NCBI GenBank assembly: GCA_964247055.1
Contig: OZ176050.1
Coordinates: forward strand, 9,796,001 to 9,860,000
From: Paragordius varius
Lineage: Eukaryota > Nematomorpha
Direction of reading: 5' to 3'
Length of the DNA stretch: 64,000 nt
Part shown: one piece after another, positions 60,504 to 64,000 of the stretch
Layout: every line of letters starts with the position of its first letter
Position numbering within the stretch: the stretch's first letter is position 1
Notes under the pieces: generated by a model
The model's input: the letters and a program-made list of their open reading frames with translations, nothing else
The model's database searches: none
What the model was told of the DNA's origin: nothing
Made by a program: the position numbers and the translations under genes

Positions 60504-61680
60504 ATGATTTTTCTAACGAACATAATATTTTGTTTAACCCTGTGCCACATTATATCAATATCGACTTCGGAATATTTGAATACAAACTTCATTAATGATA
60601 GCTATATTGAAAATATTACAATCGAAAATTTAATAAATGTAACATTCGATAAGGTCAATCAAACTAATGCAACAATTATTTTGATGACAACTTTAAATAC
60701 ATCTTCTATACTTGCCACACCTCTCCTACAAACTACAACAATTGATGCACAGAATGTATCATTGCTCCAATCATTACATATTCATCCAAACGAAGGCGAC
60801 GATAATATAAGTCTGAGCACAACACAAGATTTGACCTCTAACCTACAAAATGAATTTGCTGATCCTACATTAGCTATATTAAATACAACTACTCCACTAA
60901 ACATTAAGAATGCGGAAGAAAAAGTTTTAGATTCCTTGGGTTATGAATTGTTTGATGACAATAACTCTTTTGCCAATTCTCACATAACAAAGGATGATGA
61001 TGGCGTGATCGGTCCTGAATTCTACAAAAATTTATATAATTTTTCTCTTAGTAGCACGAGCGATCAACCAAAATTTAAGCTAAACATTGATTATGATTTA
61101 GAGAATGCCATCGATAATGAACCATTGTATTATGATGAAAATAATATCCCCATGATATTTACGCATGAAAACTTGATCGTTTTAAAGAATGAATCAAACT
61201 TCACCATTTCGAATCACAATTTACAGGAAACGTTTGTTGATGCCGACTCATCGCCATACATAAAAATTTCGGAAACTAATTTAGTTGATACACCACCAGA
61301 GCTTTTTACACAAACAGCAAAAGATGACAACAGTCCAGGACGCCAGCAGAGACATTATGATGAACACAAAATTGAAAAATATACCCTAGAAAATCACAAC
61401 AATAATAATTTAAGTTTTTCGCATTCAAATGACCCTGGCTTTGAACAGAATAATTACGTTAACAGCAGCATTACCAGTGAATTTGGAGAAAATAAAGATG
61501 ACACTCTACCCAAAATTACACGACAAATAAATTTGGCCGATGGTGACACTGAAACGAAGGCGATTGAATGGATAATTGAACCATACCTTTCTGTCGCAGA
61601 TATTAACAAAGCTATTAAAACGGCTAAATATCAAATGGAAACAATGGATGAAGATTGGAACTTGGGAATATATGATTTAC
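60504..61680 (+). CDS. First coding exon of a large secreted glycoprotein, possibly heme peroxidase-like
   Basis: The ATG opens a clear signal peptide (MIFLTNIIFCLTLCHIISIS) followed by about 370 residues rich in Asn, Thr and Asp, with many N-x-S/T sites and no cysteine after the signal. The frame reaches a donor (TTAC|GTATGA) in phase 1 after 392 codons. Reading on would stop four codons later, so further exons are expected beyond 64000. The last 50 residues change character: SVADINKAIKTAKYQMETMD resembles the helix before the catalytic domain of arthropod secreted heme peroxidases (peroxinectin group), which have long, poorly conserved propeptides. That link is a guess; the Asn-rich part matches nothing I know. 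Confidence 0.7.
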
Positions 61681-61723
61681 GTATGATAATATAATATAAT
61701 TCATAAGAGGTAATTTTATAAGG

Positions 61724-63363
61724 CAGGGTTTCTTAAACTTTTGTAGTTCCCGAGCCCATTTATGATTGTGAGTTTCTTAACGACCCCAACAAATATAAAA
61801 GAAAAATAATAGTTTCTTCGAAATAACACTTGGAAATTTTGTTGATAATATCTATTAGGATTTTTTCGGTTTTAAAAGATTGACAAAAATCAATCTACAT
61901 TTTTTATAAATTTCTTCAACTTCTGATTCATAGTAAATTAATATACTAGCTGGCCCTGCGCTGTGACGTAGTCTCACCGATAATTCTTAAAAATTTGCAA
62001 AACATAGAGTTAATGGAGATAAAAAATAATAAAACTCATATAATAAAAAAGAATGTTAACTATTCTCTTACGGGTTTATGCATAGGCTCAATATTGTTTA
62101 CTCGAAATTAACCATATTTAAACTGTACTTATTAAAGTTAATATTCAAATATCAGTGGATTTATTTTAAAATTTTCATTACGAATTCAAGGTTAAAAGTT
62201 CTATTTTCAAATTGTGTTCACACAGCTGGGATCAAGGGATATAAAAAGTAAATCATTTGTCGTCCCTTTTTATGGGTAAGAATGATTATACAACAAAAAT
62301 GTGTTTATCTAAACTCGTATGGCTTCTTTTTTGAAAATAATCTCCAAAACTACGCCATTTTGTATGGCGTCTCAGTTTTTAATCGGTAGACTCCTACCCA
62401 TAGACCTATATGGAAAAAGTGCTGAGTTAAATTCTTTGCCTTTATAGGGCAAGTATTTGGAAACATCTTTGATACCATCGTCCCATGGGTTATTCGAAAA
62501 AATACCTCAACAATGGCGTATTTTTAGGGCATAAAGGCCCCAAATTAACGGCTAATAAAAAAAAGGCCGACTTTAATTTATACCTAGTTACGGGAATATT
62601 TCAAGCATTTAATGAGCTCATATGGCTTCATATCTGTAAATTAGCTCCAAAACAACGCAATTTCCAGATAGTGGCGGAGTCTTAGCGGCTATCTGTTTAC
62701 CCAGCAGCTAATATTAAAAACACAAGACTAAAATTTTTGCCTTTAACAGGGAATACCTGGAATCCTCATTAAATTTTAACGTTATCATACCCTGGAAAAA
62801 TTATTTAGTTTTTTATGAAAAAATGGCATTTTACGGGGGGGAGCGGCTAATAAGAGATCCTAAATTAAAAAAGTGAGCCGACTATGTTCCGCGCAATCGA
62901 AATAAATATAAAAATCACATTTGAAATCGACCAGCACGTTTTCCGGGTATTGTCTCAAGACACAATTTTTGTAGACTTGTGTTTTCAAAAAAACTTGTTT
63001 TTTTACATGGGGAGGGCCCGAACTGGGGACCTAATTCAAAAAAAGGGCGAAGCTTTTGTCGGATTCATTAATGTTTATATTTTTTTGACATTTGGATTTG
63101 AATGGGTCTAGTGGTTTTCAGGAAACAGATCGCAAAGCCAGCATTTTCCATTTTTATAAATATATAGATTATTATGATCACAATAGAAATGCTGGTATAA
63201 ACAGTCTTTCCGAACCAAAAGATTTTATGATATATTTATCTACGATGATTACTATTTTTCCTTATAACAATAATTTTAAAAATTAAAAACATTTTTTGTT
63301 AAATTGTATTTTTATTACTCGCGACCCCAAATGGGGTCGCGACCCATAGTTTAAGAAGCCTTG
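61724..63363. mobile_element. hAT-type element of 1.64 kb, probably in an intron
   Basis: The left end is CAGGGTTTCTTAAACTTTTG; the right end reverse-complemented is CAAGGCTTCTTAAACTATGG, the classic hAT terminal type. Just inside the right end is a perfect GC-rich palindrome (GCGACCCCAAATGGGGTCGC), and GACCCC recurs near the left end. Flanking 8-mers do not match, so the insertion is old or one end is shifted. Open frames inside are short and do not resemble hAT transposase. It lies 43 bp past the donor of the preceding exon. Confidence 0.75.
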
Positions 63364-64000
63364 TGGAAATCAAGTGAAAAGACAATAAATAGACAATTAT
63401 GGTTTAATTAATTTTGTATTGCAAAATTTGTTTTGCAAAAAGTTCTACTTTGCTTAGCTATTGTGGCGTATTTCAATCAAATATTTAAAACTTATACCAA
63501 CAGTTTCAACACAATCTAATAAGCATTAATGAAATAATTGTTTTGGTGTTACAATGAAAATTGATATTACACGTGCAAAACGCAAAAATTAAGACAAATA
63601 TTTTTTCTATAAGGCAACCATATGCTTTAACCTTAATTTTTTTAATATACACCCAATCTTGCGCAAAATCAGAAATAAAGATGTAAATTGGTAACAGACT
63701 AATAATTATATAGAGTTAATTTAAAAAATATCTTGGTTAAAATAAGCGTGGTTGTGTGTTTTTTTAAATTGTTTTTCATTTTTACGATAATTAATATTTA
63801 TTAAATGAAAAAGCGTATGTGCCTAAAGTAATTTAAAAATAAGTATAATAATACAAAATTAAATTGAATGGACTGCCCAGCTTATTAAATCCGCATGTAA
63901 TCTCTGAATTCATATACATAAATATAATTGGGTCCATATCATTAGGGTCTACCTGTGCAAAAAACTAACCTCTTTATTATTTGACTTTGATATAAATTAT
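63364..64000. other. Presumed intron continuing past the window
   Basis: AT-rich, no exon recognised. The next exon of the gene beginning at 60504 is expected downstream. Confidence 0.4.

Noticed and set aside
61950-62000. TACTAGCTGGCCCTGCGCTGTGACG, resembling a common arthropod dispersed repeat start
   Set aside because: The resemblance stops after about 25 bases and no tail or flanking duplication was seen.
62485-63286. Three short plus-strand open frames
   Set aside because: They lie inside the hAT-type element at 61724-63363 and do not resemble transposase or any host domain.
1-64000. CRISPR arrays, operons, tRNA or rRNA genes
   Set aside because: Only (TA)n and transposon repeats give periodicity; no cloverleaf, rRNA core or regularly spaced repeat was recognised, and the genes are spliced and eukaryotic.

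Overview
This is a strongly AT-rich, intron-rich metazoan nuclear window. Intergenic DNA is mostly A/T with long (TA)n runs, and coding exons stand out as islands of higher GC. All introns I resolved are gt..ag, and the exons join in compatible phases. The gene set (Neto, RMND5, SOD1, purine nucleoside phosphorylase, an EGF/discoidin secreted protein) and the transposon set (mariner, hAT, TTAA-targeting MITEs, LINE, Ty3/gypsy) suggest an invertebrate, most likely an arthropod with a compact-intron, repeat-rich genome. The species cannot be fixed from this sequence alone.

Layout. 0.5-5.4 kb (-): a five-exon purine nucleoside phosphorylase gene with a decayed mariner in its third-from-5' intron. 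6.4-7.3 kb: a second decayed mariner. 9.7-24.4 kb (-): a Neto-like gene (CUB-CUB-LDLa-TM) missing only its 5' signal-peptide exon. Its last intron (about 6.7 kb) holds a hAT-type element split by a young Ty3/gypsy element with apparently identical LTRs. 29.1-33.0 kb (-): the RMND5 RING-like subunit of the CTLH/GID ubiquitin ligase. 33.2-34.4 kb: two copies of a TTAA-flanked MITE, one inserted in the other. 36.9-37.2 kb (-): an orphan exon with a perfect splice donor. 39.3-40.3 kb (+): a two-exon single-pass membrane protein. 41.4-42.5 kb (-): a four-exon cytosolic Cu/Zn superoxide dismutase of 153 residues. 42.6-54.1 kb: a repeat-dominated block with three more TTAA MITEs, hAT pieces, a 1-kb element with CAAGT-rich ends, two oppositely oriented copies of one LINE, and an old gypsy relic. 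55.4-59.3 kb (+): nine exons of a secreted EGF-EGF-discoidin protein lacking its 5' end. 60.5-61.7 kb (+): the first coding exon of a secreted, N-glycosylation-rich protein that continues past the window. 61.7-63.4 kb: a hAT-type element.

The host genes are unrelated single-copy genes, not an operon or cluster. I saw no RNA genes, no CRISPR-like array and no sign of a prokaryotic insert. The most interesting biology is in Neto. Its final exon encodes a class I PDZ-binding tail (Thr-Lys-Val) and is separated from the rest of the gene by the nested transposon insertion. The preceding exon can also be read through to a different, PDZ-less C-terminus. The densest new repeat biology is a five-copy family of about 570-bp TTAA-flanked elements with a small perfect hairpin near each end.
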